Source: Oceanomicrobium pacificus (lineage in GTDB: Bacteria; Pseudomonadota; Alphaproteobacteria; Rhodobacterales; Rhodobacteraceae). Taken from it: a stretch of 64,000 nt of DNA. The translations under genes and the position numbers were made by a program. The stretch is taken from NCBI RefSeq assembly GCF_009833495.1, contig NZ_WUWG01000003.1, positions 806,001 through 870,000 on the forward strand, written 5' to 3'. Positions 42,147-52,100 of the stretch are shown here, in pieces (the stretch's first letter is position 1; every line of letters begins with the position of its first letter). Below the pieces are notes generated by a model, which searched no databases, was not told where the DNA came from, and saw only the letters and a list, made by a program, of their open reading frames with translations.

Positions 42147-43241
42147 TCAGCCGATCGTGTCGAGAAGCACCTGCGTGACCGCGCGCGTGCCCATGTCGCC
42201 GCCGAACTCCATCGGCCGCAGGGCATTTGCCGCAAAACCGGACTCGACCGCTGCCTCGATCCGGGCAGCAGCCGCAGCATAGCCCTTGTGACCACGCGTA
42301 TCGGCCAGATAATCGAGCATCATCGCGCCTGACAGGATCGCCGCGAGCGGATTGGCCTTGTCCTGCCCCATAATGTCGGGGGCGCTGCCATGGGCCGGCT
42401 GGAAGAGGCCGATCGCATCACCGATCTCGCCGCAGGCGGCCATGCCCATGCCGCCGACCAGCCCGCCCGCCAGATCCGACAGAATGTCGCCGAACATGTT
42501 TTCCATGACCAGCGTGTCGAAGGCCCAGGGCTGGCGCACCAGATCGAGCGCCTGCGCATCGACATAGTTGTAGCCGCGCGGCACATCCGGATAGCGGTTC
42601 GCCACCTCGTCGAATATCTGGCGGAAGAAAGCCATGGAGGTGAAGACATTGGCCTTGTCGACGCAGGTCAATTGGCCGGAGCGCCCCTTCTCTGCCCTGC
42701 GCGCGGCAAAGCGAAACGCAAAATCATGAAGTTTTTCAGTCGTTTTACGACTGATCCTCAACGTCTCTCTGACTTCCTCACTGCCGATCACCTCGGCCCG
42801 CCCGTGCACAGCGGCGGAGTAGAAAAGCCCCTCCGTGCTCTCGCGGATGATGACAAGGTCGATGCCGGCGGCCCGCGGATCCGCGAGCCGTTGCGGCGCG
42901 TTGGGATAGGCTTTCACAGGCCGCACGCCGGCATAGAGCTGATAGCGGTCGCGCAAGCGCAGATGCGGGGAGATTTCCGTGCCATCCGCGTGCCGGATCG
43001 CGGGCAAACCAATGGCCCCGAGAAAGATCGCATCCGCTTCGCCGGCCTTTTCCTCGCCCCCCGGTTCGATGTCGTGACCGGTTTCACTATAATAGCCGGC
43101 ACCGGCCCGGACCGGTTGCAGGGTGAGCGGCGCGGCGCCTTCACGGGCGAGAGCGGCCCCGGCCACGGCCAGCGCTGCCCGCGTGACATCAATCCCGATC
43201 CCGTCGCCTTCGATCACCGAAACGGTTGCGCCCTTGCTCAC
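42147..43241 (-). CDS. Isocitrate/isopropylmalate dehydrogenase family protein
   Basis: A 364-residue NAD(P)-dependent beta-hydroxyacid oxidative decarboxylase. It starts VSVIEGDGIGIDVTRAAL and has IIRESTEGLFYSAAVHG, KANVFTSMAFFRQIFDEVAN (in part), the metal site in ENMFGDILSDLAGGLVGG, and PAHGSAPDIMGQDKANP. The substrate (isocitrate, isopropylmalate, tartrate or homoisocitrate type) cannot be decided from sequence alone. The GTG at 43241 gives a normal N-terminus; an in-frame ATG at 43295 would add an unlikely Gly-rich stretch. It is the last clear core gene before the AT-rich island. Confidence 0.88.
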   Translation of the reverse strand: MSKGATVSVIEGDGIGIDVTRAALAVAGAALAREGAAPLTLQPVRAGAGYYSETGHDIEPGGEEKAGEADAIFLGAIGLPAIRHADGTEISPHLRLRDRYQLYAGVRPVKAYPNAPQRLADPRAAGIDLVIIRESTEGLFYSAAVHGRAEVIGSEEVRETLRISRKTTEKLHDFAFRFAARRAEKGRSGQLTCVDKANVFTSMAFFRQIFDEVANRYPDVPRGYNYVDAQALDLVRQPWAFDTLVMENMFGDILSDLAGGLVGGMGMAACGEIGDAIGLFQPAHGSAPDIMGQDKANPLAAILSGAMMLDYLADTRGHKGYAAAAARIEAAVESGFAANALRPMEFGGDMGTRAVTQVLLDTIG

Positions 43242-43297
43242 CTGCCTGCCCCTTTTGCCCTGCGCCAGAGCCACGGACCCGCCGCCGCCGCGCATGT

Positions 43298-43325
43298 TTA
43301 ATGAATGATTTAATGTATGCGTTAA
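43298..43325. promoter_or_regulatory. Three TTAA motifs with 12-base period
   Basis: TTAA occurs at 43298, 43310 and 43322, each separated by 8 bases, and the units share TTAATG(A/T)ATG. The site is 57-84 bases upstream of the dehydrogenase start and at the left edge of the island. CtrA boxes have a 7-base spacer, so this is not a canonical one. It may be a promoter element or an operator. Confidence 0.3.
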
Positions 43326-43475
43326 TTCGTACAACAGCGCAAGCCCATTGCGACAAGGATGGCCGCACCGTGTAAATTTTCGTTGATATGGAAAGCACTG
43401 GCACCCGAGGTCGGAGGGAATTTCGCCTTTGTTTTCAACGGCGGTTCACGATTAACCTTTTAAAACCGCCTCATG

Positions 43476-43694
43476 TCAATTCAATGACTTAGCCCTGACC
43501 GAGATAAACCTTTCTCGGAATCGAACCAGAAATATCCTCAAAAATATCTCTTGATCGTCACCCTCCAATCTCCACCACAGAGCGATCAGTCCCTTTCCTA
43601 AAATTCGCAGGCTTAGATCGTTCAAAGTTTCCCGCCCTTTACTCACGAAACGATGAAGTTCGTCCCCCAATAGGACATACGACCGCGGTTCCAA
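43476..43694 (-). CDS. Doubtful 72-residue open frame
   Basis: The frame begins with a TTG and has no clear ribosome binding site. The predicted product is basic and hydrophobic (SLRILGKGLIALWWRLEGDD, then EIFLRIFLVRFRERF). It resembles no family known to me. The stretch is AT-rich and lies at the island edge, so it may be a gene remnant or noncoding. Nothing else supported was seen between 43326 and 43475. Confidence 0.2.
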   Translation of the reverse strand: MEPRSYVLLGDELHRFVSKGRETLNDLSLRILGKGLIALWWRLEGDDQEIFLRIFLVRFRERFISVRAKSLN

Positions 43695-43759
43695 AATTTT
43701 GTGAATAGAACATAGAGCGGATTATCGTCCCACCAATAAAAAAGACTCCATACTCTTGC

Positions 43760-44227
43760 TCAAATTGCGGTCAGTTCGATGCCCGCAACGCGATACCGGG
43801 CCATGCCGTCGCCAGCTGGGGCGTCCCACTGGAAGGACTGCGAAGCGATGTTCAAGCGGTCATGTTCGGCGCGTGTCACATAGGCTTTTGTCAGCATCTC
43901 CCGGGCGATCCGTTCAGCATGCGCCAAGTCGCGGGCCGGGCCAAGCCGTGTCATGGCGCGACCCCCAGTACGAGGGTCGTGGGCTTCTGGAGCGATGACT
44001 TCGATTACGATCCTCTTGATTGGGATTACATGCTCCACAACCACGTCCGCCGTATCCGCCTGACGAGCGGCCTGGGATGTGAGGGTTACAGCAATCTCGC
44101 GATCGATGCGGGCGATGAACGCTTGCCTCAGTCTGGTAGGTACCCGATTTGAGCCTTTACTAAAAAGGCGACCGCCTGAGGCGACAATAGCACGCCCCTC
44201 CACAATGATATCCCAAGCGTCTTCCAA
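43760..44227 (-). CDS. Hypothetical protein, probably truncated at its N-terminus
   Basis: A 155-residue product from a TTG at 44227. It contains ASGGRLFSKGSNRVPTRLRQ, then DTADVVVEHVIPIKRIVIEV and a middle part with GPARDLAHAERIAREML. The frame is open about 17 codons further upstream to a stop and looks coding there (LRHEALRNGDPILEDAWD), but no acceptable start is found. This suggests a gene that lost its 5' end. No family is recognised. The 260 bases to zorA (44228-44487) hold no other convincing gene; they should include the Zorya promoter. Confidence 0.45.
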   Translation of the reverse strand: MEDAWDIIVEGRAIVASGGRLFSKGSNRVPTRLRQAFIARIDREIAVTLTSQAARQADTADVVVEHVIPIKRIVIEVIAPEAHDPRTGGRAMTRLGPARDLAHAERIAREMLTKAYVTRAEHDRLNIASQSFQWDAPAGDGMARYRVAGIELTAI

Positions 44228-44487
44228 AATCGGATCTCCATTGCGCAGAGCTTCATGCCGTAAGTCAACAGCAGTTCAAGCAAAAATTTACTAAGTCAAA
44301 TCCGTCTTCAACTTTTCTTCGACAGTTTGTACTTCTGTCTAAACAACTTTCAATCGTTAGGGGAGGCATCAAACTCGGCGAGATTATTCTCGAAAGTGAG
44401 CGTGCGCGGTCTTGCAAGTCCAGAAAGAACGCAAATAACATCACCTCACGCATCCGTGCAAATACAAGAACTGTTCAGGAGCATTAA

Positions 44488-46548
44488 GTGCTTAACGAAT
44501 TTGGCGAACAATCCGGCCTCTACCTCAAAGATGGGATAATATTCTTGGCGGAGGCGTTGACCCTGTCGGACAGTCGACCAGGTCAGATTGCGGGGATCTT
44601 GGCGCTAACGACCATTTTTCTTGGAGTTTGGTACCTGCTTCGGACTGGACGTCAACTGAACGCAATACAATTGCTTGACCAAAAGATACGGGCTTACGCT
44701 GACATTCCTTCTTTCGCGAAGGGGCACAGTGAACTCATTTACGAGCTGCGGTCCAGTTTTCCCAAGAAAGGCCCTAGGCATACCGTTTGGGAAGCCTTCG
44801 ACGAGTTTAACGAGACCGTCGTGCGAGATGACATCGACGATGAGCCGACTATCCGAAACTCAATCCGACCGGCCTCCTTTCTCAACGTCGAAGATTTGGG
44901 GTTCGGGCCTGGCTTCTTCCGAATCCTTCCAAACACCCTTGTGTCGGCCGGGCTGCTTCTGACATTCCTAGGTCTTGTCGCGGCACTCCATCAGTTCTCC
45001 CAATCTATCGACGTCAGCGCTGATGGTATGGACGGGGCGATGCGAGATTTCATGCAGATCGCTTCGGCAAAGTTTGTCATGTCTTTGGTAGGACTATTTT
45101 GCTCGATCCTGTTTACATTCCTGCTCCGAACTAGGCAAAACAAGCTCGACGCCGCCCTTCACCGCCTATGTATCGGCATTGAGCGGCGTCTCGTCTTCGT
45201 CAGCCTAGAAGATCTTGGCTTCCGGCAACTCCGCGCTGCCACCGAGCAACGCGAGCACCTGCGCGAGATCGGAATGGGCATGGTTGCCGAACTTCAGAAG
45301 CCGCTCGAGGCCCTACCCGATCGGATCACTGGAGCCATTGCAGACAAAATGGATCCTATCTTCGACCGCGTTACCTCAATGGGAACAAGCAACATGGAAG
45401 GGCTCGTTGGAAATCTGTCGGATCAGCTTTCACACTCCGTCGGGAATGCACTGACACGCGCTAGCGAGTCGCTTGGCGAGGCGACAGATCGGATCGGCCA
45501 AATGGTTGACCGAATGAACGCGACAAACGAACAGGCTGGCGACGGTCTGCGCAGCGCCCTAGACCAAATGGCACAGGCAATCACCAAAATGCGAGAAGAG
45601 GTCGCCACGAGCGGCCGAACCGCTTCTGAAGCGATGAACGAAGGAGCGGACAAGCTTCTGTCGGTCATGAACGAAACCCTTGCTGGCATCCGGGACAATA
45701 CAGGTGAAGGCGCTCAGTCTATGCGCGCGGCTGCGGAGGAGATGCGTACCGCAGCGGAGGGCTTCCGTGATGCACTCGCAAACGCCAGTGAGGAAAGTGG
45801 CAATGCCGCCAGAGAAAGGATGGAACAAAGCAGCGCCGAAGCAGGACAGGCGATCGAAGATGTGGGCAAGTCGCTGCTCGTCAGCTTCAATCAAACTAGT
45901 GCCGAAATTGCCAAGCTCGGCACAGAAATGGGCAGCACGATCGGAGAAGAATTGCTGGGCCGTCTTGAGACAATCAGCCACCGCCTCGAGGCAATGGCCG
46001 AAGCGGTCCAACGTGGAGCTTCAGGCGCACAGAGTGCTGCACAGGGCATGAACTCCAGTGCAGATGCCATCAATGGAGCTTCGGACGGTTTCCGTAACGC
46101 CAGTCAGGACCTTACAGCCGCAGCGGAACCGCTCCGCGCCTCTCATGAACGCATTGAAACTACGCTGCGCCGAGTCGGAGACCTCGTCGAAAGCGTTTCC
46201 GAGACGCTTATGCTAAACTCTGCTTCCGTATCGCAGAATGCTGCGCATGTACTGGAAACGGCACAGACCGCCCTCGGCAATGAGCGGGAGGGAATCCGTC
46301 GCTCGCTTGAAGCCACTGAAGCCACCATGGCCCAACTTTCGAGCGAGGCCGAGAAGCTTGACCAGATCGACGAAATGCTGGGCCGTGCCTTGACGGAATA
46401 CAATGCAAAGCTGGAAGCCGCCCTAGGGTCGGCGCAGGATCATGTAAAAGAGATGAGCGATACGCTGGACCCTGGCCTCCAGACTCTTCGAAGTGTGGTC
46501 GAGCAAGCCGAGGCGTTTCTTCCATCACAGGCACGGGGGCGTGCATGA
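44488..46548 (+). CDS. zorA: Zorya anti-phage motor protein ZorA
   Basis: The MotA/ExbB/TolQ-like stator subunit of Zorya, which with ZorB forms a proton-driven inner-membrane motor that senses phage infection. The 686-residue protein has three probable spans at about 33-52, 149-168 and 194-214. Residues 215-686 form a very long helical tail rich in Ala, Glu, Ser and Met, with repeated heptads that fit the intracellular tail of ZorA. The start is a GTG with CAGGAG upstream. It overlaps zorB by 4 bases (ATGA). Identification rests on this architecture plus the three downstream genes. Confidence 0.9.
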   Translation: MLNEFGEQSGLYLKDGIIFLAEALTLSDSRPGQIAGILALTTIFLGVWYLLRTGRQLNAIQLLDQKIRAYADIPSFAKGHSELIYELRSSFPKKGPRHTVWEAFDEFNETVVRDDIDDEPTIRNSIRPASFLNVEDLGFGPGFFRILPNTLVSAGLLLTFLGLVAALHQFSQSIDVSADGMDGAMRDFMQIASAKFVMSLVGLFCSILFTFLLRTRQNKLDAALHRLCIGIERRLVFVSLEDLGFRQLRAATEQREHLREIGMGMVAELQKPLEALPDRITGAIADKMDPIFDRVTSMGTSNMEGLVGNLSDQLSHSVGNALTRASESLGEATDRIGQMVDRMNATNEQAGDGLRSALDQMAQAITKMREEVATSGRTASEAMNEGADKLLSVMNETLAGIRDNTGEGAQSMRAAAEEMRTAAEGFRDALANASEESGNAARERMEQSSAEAGQAIEDVGKSLLVSFNQTSAEIAKLGTEMGSTIGEELLGRLETISHRLEAMAEAVQRGASGAQSAAQGMNSSADAINGASDGFRNASQDLTAAAEPLRASHERIETTLRRVGDLVESVSETLMLNSASVSQNAAHVLETAQTALGNEREGIRRSLEATEATMAQLSSEAEKLDQIDEMLGRALTEYNAKLEAALGSAQDHVKEMSDTLDPGLQTLRSVVEQAEAFLPSQARGRA

Positions 46549-47828
46549 GGGCGCAAGCAAGGCGGCTCCGGCAAGAGGAAGAAGAAGAAAGCGCTTTCAT
46601 CTCGATGACTGACATGACAGTCGGTTTCCTTTTCATCATGATGATCCTGCTCGCTTTCTTTGCCAGCCAAATGCAGGACTCCGATGTTGTTCCCAGATCC
46701 GAACTAGATCGGATCATTCAGGACCGGGATGCCTGGCAGCAAAAAGCCGAACTTCGTGCGGAGCTCATACTACGTCTCGAGGCCCAAATCGAAGCTTTGA
46801 AACAGCAGCGTAATCAATTGCAGTTGCAGGTCACGAATTTAAACGCCGCGCTCGATATCGAACGGGTAAGGGTGGCCGAATTGGTCTCGGAAATCGATCT
46901 GGCTCGTACTCAGATCGCGGAACTGGAAGAGCGCATTCTGGCGCTTCTTCAACAGATTTCTGCGCTAGACGATTGGCTCGAAGAGTTGGCGCGGCAACGT
47001 GATCAGCTACTAGATCAGGTCAAAAACCTCAAAGTCGCCCTCGATGTCGAACGGGCGCGGGTGACAGAATTGGTCTCTGAACTCGATCTGGCTCGCTCGC
47101 GGATCGTGGAACTGGAAGAGCGCATTCTTGCACTTCTTCAACAGATATCAGAACGGGAAAAAGAGATTGAGGACCTGAGGCGACAACTCGCCGAATTGCA
47201 GCAAATTGACCCCTTGGAAGCATACCTCGCTCAAGTGGCGCAGGCGCGGCGCGAGGTTCTTCAGAGACTTCGCGACGCGATCAAAGTCGATTTTCCCGAT
47301 CTTCAGGTTGAACTCAGCGAAGAATCCGACGCGCTGCGTTTTCAAGGCGAAGGTCTTTTTGCCTCTGGAAGGTCCGATCTGGCAAGGGATCGACGTGGGA
47401 TCGTCGCGCGATTGGCAGAAAGGCTCGACGAAGTGCTACCCTGCTTCACGTTGGGCGAAGCATCGAGGTTCGAAAACGATTGCAATCCCGGCTTCGTCAT
47501 GATCGAGGCAGTGCAGATCGAAGGTCACACCGACGATGTCGGAACAGACCGAATAAACCGAAACCTGTCTGCAGCACGGGCAAACAGCACCTTCTTTGCC
47601 ATGACACAGGCTGCATCAGGAATCATGCAGCATCAGAACCTCAAGAGGCAACCTGTGTTGTCTGTGGCCGCCTACGGACCGGACCGACCTGTTGCTTCGA
47701 ACGAGACGCCGACAGGTCGTGCCACAAACCGCCGGATCGACCTGCGTTTCATCATGGTGACCCCACAGGACACGGACGGGATTGACATTATTCGCGAGGC
47801 GCTGAAAAGCGTCGGAGACCCCCAGTGA
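46545..47828 (+). CDS. zorB: Zorya anti-phage motor protein ZorB
   Basis: The MotB-like partner of ZorA. The 427-residue protein has one membrane span (about 24-44, MTVGFLFIMMILLAFF) with the ion-binding aspartate Asp23 in SMTDMTVG. A coiled-coil stalk (about 50-225) follows, with an internal duplication. The C-terminal OmpA-like peptidoglycan-binding domain (about 265-420) has IEGHTDDVGTDRINRNLSAAR (in part) and GRATNRRIDLRF. The stalk is long compared with typical MotB proteins. The ATG overlaps the zorA stop and the stop overlaps the zorC start. Confidence 0.93.
   Translation: MRAQARRLRQEEEEESAFISMTDMTVGFLFIMMILLAFFASQMQDSDVVPRSELDRIIQDRDAWQQKAELRAELILRLEAQIEALKQQRNQLQLQVTNLNAALDIERVRVAELVSEIDLARTQIAELEERILALLQQISALDDWLEELARQRDQLLDQVKNLKVALDVERARVTELVSELDLARSRIVELEERILALLQQISEREKEIEDLRRQLAELQQIDPLEAYLAQVAQARREVLQRLRDAIKVDFPDLQVELSEESDALRFQGEGLFASGRSDLARDRRGIVARLAERLDEVLPCFTLGEASRFENDCNPGFVMIEAVQIEGHTDDVGTDRINRNLSAARANSTFFAMTQAASGIMQHQNLKRQPVLSVAAYGPDRPVASNETPTGRATNRRIDLRFIMVTPQDTDGIDIIREALKSVGDPQ
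46809..47150 (+). repeat. Tandem duplication in the ZorB stalk, 189-base offset
   Basis: Residues 89-139 (46809-46961) and 152-202 (46998-47150) align without gaps with 38 of 51 identical residues, by hand count. The offset is 63 residues, exactly nine heptads. Both copies share ELVSE and ELEERILALLQQIS. The bases are also similar, so the duplication is fairly recent or under strong constraint. Confidence 0.9.
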
Positions 47829-49180
47829 GCGGAGCAGAACAAACAGCATCTGAAGCCAGGAACCGTGCGACGGCGCGTGCGTTGCTCAGCCGAGGTCAAT
47901 CGTTTCGTGTTCGCGCGCTTCCGTCACTAGAGCAAATCAGGCGCAGAATCTCCAACATCCGGAGCCGATGGCCGAATGCCGTCCGCACGCCAGAGGATCG
48001 CGACCGAGAGACGTTGGCAATGGAGATGTTGCGACGGGTGACTGAGTGGGACTGGAGCAACATCACAACGCAGCGTGTCACCTCGGCCGCAATAGCGGTG
48101 TTCGACGATGATCGACGGTCGCGTCTGGATCTCTCGCCGGTCCGGGAATTCTACTTCACGGAGATCGCGACCCGAGAGCCCGGTGCCTTTCTAGACGGGA
48201 TGGTCGGCGTCTATATCGAAAGCTTCACTCCAGGCGCTGAACACACACAGAACCTTGCGAAAGCTCTGGAGGATCGAAGCGACGAACTTGGCGCACGACA
48301 CCTTAATCTCATAACCGCCCTACCCGAGTTGTTCCGCCCGGAAGCCGTGACATATGCTTTAGCCAGCATCATGCTGGAGGCGGATGACGCTTACGCGCAC
48401 TTGAAGGCCATCGGCCTGAGCAGCCCTCACACGACCGGCTTGGCCAAAGCAGCGCAGAAGACCTTTATTGAACGCCTGGCACCCGATCTCATCAATGCCG
48501 AGGCCCGTCGAAAACTCTTCAACTGGCTGACGCCTGCGAAAGGACCTGTCCTTCAGGCCGGCGCTGGTCCAGCTGTAGAAGCGCTACTGGCTCCATGGCG
48601 CGACCGAAACCCTTCTGACGCAACGCGAAACGAGTTAAGTGAAACAATAATTGCTGCTTGGAATGATCCGCGCCTGTACGCGGGCGGCATCTGGTCGGGT
48701 TTTGACAAAGAGTTACGCGCCGTCCTGCTCCGCTGGCTAACGCATCAAGACATGAAGTTCTTCTGCGACATGGTCACAGCCACGCAGAATAGCCACATGT
48801 GGCCGCCGCGCAGAGATTTCTGGCTGAAGCTATATCAAGACAAACTGATCGATGAGGCCTGGGTCGCTTTTGGCTCCGAGGCGCGGCGATATGCGCGACA
48901 GAACCTCTTGCGAGGAGACAAAACCAACATGAATCACCGTTTCGGACTCCAACTCGATCGCGGTGGGAGCACGTCGCTGCTGATCATGCGAATCGGCAAC
49001 AAAATTGTTGTAGACGGCTGCCACAGCTACAAGACGCACATCTTTCGTGCAGACGACACCAAAGCTCCCAAACTCTATAAAAGCCGATATCATTGCGATG
49101 ACATCATGCGGGCATCGTCGAACTCGAAGCCGCACAATTCCATACCGAGATGGTCGCAGTGGGTCTTGCAGCATGTCTGA
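47825..49180 (+). CDS. zorC: Zorya effector component ZorC (EH-signature)
   Basis: A 451-residue cytoplasmic protein in the position of ZorC of type I Zorya. The C-terminal third shows the expected conserved region: HMWPPRRDFWLKLYQDKLID (in part), AWVAFGSEARRYAR, MRIGNKIVVDGCHSYKTHIF (in part) and a final PRWSQWVLQHV. In Escherichia coli Zorya, ZorC binds DNA and works with ZorD against phage genomes. The start is a GTG at 47825 that overlaps the zorB stop, with GGAGA upstream. The first 150 residues are helical and unremarkable. Confidence 0.85.
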   Translation: MSGAEQTASEARNRATARALLSRGQSFRVRALPSLEQIRRRISNIRSRWPNAVRTPEDRDRETLAMEMLRRVTEWDWSNITTQRVTSAAIAVFDDDRRSRLDLSPVREFYFTEIATREPGAFLDGMVGVYIESFTPGAEHTQNLAKALEDRSDELGARHLNLITALPELFRPEAVTYALASIMLEADDAYAHLKAIGLSSPHTTGLAKAAQKTFIERLAPDLINAEARRKLFNWLTPAKGPVLQAGAGPAVEALLAPWRDRNPSDATRNELSETIIAAWNDPRLYAGGIWSGFDKELRAVLLRWLTHQDMKFFCDMVTATQNSHMWPPRRDFWLKLYQDKLIDEAWVAFGSEARRYARQNLLRGDKTNMNHRFGLQLDRGGSTSLLIMRIGNKIVVDGCHSYKTHIFRADDTKAPKLYKSRYHCDDIMRASSNSKPHNSIPRWSQWVLQHV

Positions 49181-52100
49181 GGAGAAACCTGTCTATAGCG
49201 TCAATGATGACGACATCGAAATCCGATTTCCTCCGACAAGGCAGGGCCTTCTCTCCAGGTTGATGGCAACACCAAAAAACCGGAGCTTCACCGAGCTCGC
49301 GCCTGAAGACCGGGATTTGCTCTTTGCCATTGGCGACCTCCGGGCTTGGGCCGACACTCATATCGATGATGTTTCTGTCGCACCGGATCTACTCCGCATT
49401 TCACACGACGCCGCCGCCAGCCTGTCGGTTCAGGCGGCGGATGCACTTGGTCTTCCACGTACCGTCGACCTATTGCTGAAAACTGACGTAACGGGCGTAC
49501 TTGGCCGACCAGACTTCAAACTTCACTACGAATGGTCACGCAACGGACGCCGCGAGCATCCTAGGCGCCGCGGCTCCGTTTTGCATACTTCCGGCGGTCC
49601 GCGTCGATTGCCTCTTTGGATGAAGCGGGCGTTGGACCTTGCCGATGACTTCGACGCCACCTGCCCGGTCGAGGACCATTGGCGGGCGCTTGCAGAGTTC
49701 CGCCGAGCGATCGAGCCGGAGGACCTGATCGCCCCCGAGATGCCCGCCAACCGCAAGATGGCTCAATTGTCAATGACTGCTTTTTTACGTGGGTTAGAGG
49801 TGCGGATCGCCGACCGGTTCTCCATAGCTCCGGATGCCACATTGGGGCAATTCGAAATCGTACCCTATTCCTCGCAGCGGCTAGACAGTGAAGGCATAAC
49901 CGACGACGAAATCTCTGAACAGCATGCAGAACTTTCCGGCGAAGAGCTTGCCGTTTTCCAGCACCGGTTGCACGCACGTGGCGCTCGCCCTGCCTTTCAA
50001 CTTGGCAACAACTCTTATCTTGTGGTTGACCGAGGTACCGCCCCCGTTCTCGAAGAACTCGCGCGCGCTCAGAAAGCGTCCCGTGAAGAACGACGGGCGT
50101 TCATCGAAAACCCTCGCAGCTTCATCACCAATGCCGTGAACCGACACATGGAGGCCACTGGCGCCTTCGAAGGCCTCGAAGCCGCTGAACAAGAGGAGAT
50201 GGTCGAGGCAATTGCCGGCCCGTCGCTCGTCGAAAGTCGAGAATATTCTGAGCGCGTTACTGGCGTCACCGTTCATAAGCCGCCCACAGAACCAATTGAG
50301 GGGAGCGGAACCACATGGCTGCCAGAAGCCTTTGCGCAACACCTTGTCGAGGCGATTCAAAAGATGCCTGACGGCGAGTTGCAAAGCCTTCGCCAGCAAA
50401 TGGCTGCCGTTCTAGAAAAAGGCGGCGAAACACCGGCCGAAATAAACGGCGAAAGTGTCGAAGTTACCCCAGCTAGGCTAGCCGCCATCGAAGGGGAGAT
50501 AAATCGGCGCGAAAAGCTGAATATGCCAGACCATTCTGATGAGGAACCCGTACAAACGCCCGATGCGGATGGACCAATAATCCTCGACACGCTCAACAAT
50601 TACGAAGAGCTGTCTTGGCAGGCGCAGTTAACGGCCCGGACCCCCGCAATCGCCACAATCCTGCCCGAAGCGATCCGAACGCCTCTTCACCAGCATCAGA
50701 GCAAAAGCTTCAAATGGGCGCTAAATTCATGGCAGGCCGGCTTGCCCGGTATCCTCAACGCCGACGAACAGGGTCTCGGCAAGACGTTGCAGACCATCGC
50801 TTTCCTCACTTGGCTCAAAGAACACATGAAAAAGCCAACAGCAGAATGCCGAGGTCCTATTCTTATCGTGGCGCCGACTTCCCTGCTTCGAAATTGGGAA
50901 CAGGAAGTGGATTCCCACGTAGAGGGTAGAGGCTTCGGCAACCTCATCCGGCTATATGGTGGTTCACTCGGCTCCCAAAAGCGACGGGGCTCACAAGGGA
51001 CGGAAACCCAGTCGGGATTGCCGCAGCTCGATCTTGACTGGCTAGACGAGGCCTTCGAAGACGGGCGCGCGCACCGCTACTGGTTTCTGACGACATACAC
51101 GACGTTAGCAAACTACCAGCACTCCCTAGGTCGTGTTCCGTTTTCGGCGATGGTCATGGACGAGATCCAAAACATCAAAAACCGCACCACGCTCGCGTCC
51201 CGGGCCGTAGAGGCGATGAACGCTGATTTCCGCATCGGCTTGACGGGCACACCGATCGAGAACGCTGCCATCGACCTCTGGACGATCATGGATCGCATTG
51301 CACCCGGATGCCTTGGCTCAGGAACCGATTTCCGAGAACGCTACGCCACGCCAGATGCTGAAAACATGGCCGATCTCCATGACCGCGTGTTCAAGCCGAA
51401 TGAAGGCAAACCACCCCTTGGGCTGCGGCGACTGAAAGATGAGGTTGCCCGCGACCTACCCAAGAAGCGCAGGTACTTGCATCCGCGTCTGATGCCCAAA
51501 ATGCAAGCTGAAGCTTACGATCTTGCCCAGCTTAAACTGGCGAATGGTGGACCAGGCGCGGCTCTCAAAATGCTGCACCACATCCGTTCAGTCTCGGTCC
51601 ATCCCGGAGATGCAGGGGCCAGCTCCCCTGACCAATTCATTGCAAAAAGTGCAAGGCTCGAAGCCGTGATTGATATTCTGCACCGCATCCGAGACGCACG
51701 TGAACGTGTGCTCGTCTTCATCGAACATCGAGACATGCAGTTCCGCTTTGCCGAGATCGTGCGCCACTTGTTCGGCCTCGATCGGATCGACGTGATTAAC
51801 GGCGACACACCGATCCCTAGACGCCAACAGATCGTCAACCAATTCCAGCGACACCTTGACGTCGATGGGGGCTTCGACATGCTGATCCTGGGCCCCAAGG
51901 CAGCAGGCACAGGTCTAACGCTGACTGCGGCTACCCACGTGATTCACCTGTCACGATGGTGGAATCCGGCTGTGGAGGAACAGTGCAATGACCGCGTCCA
52001 CCGCATCGGTCAGGCCCGGCCGGTATCGGTGCATATTCCGATGGCGATCCATCCAGAGCTCGGTGCACAGAGTTTCGATGGCTTGCTTCAGAGCCTAATG

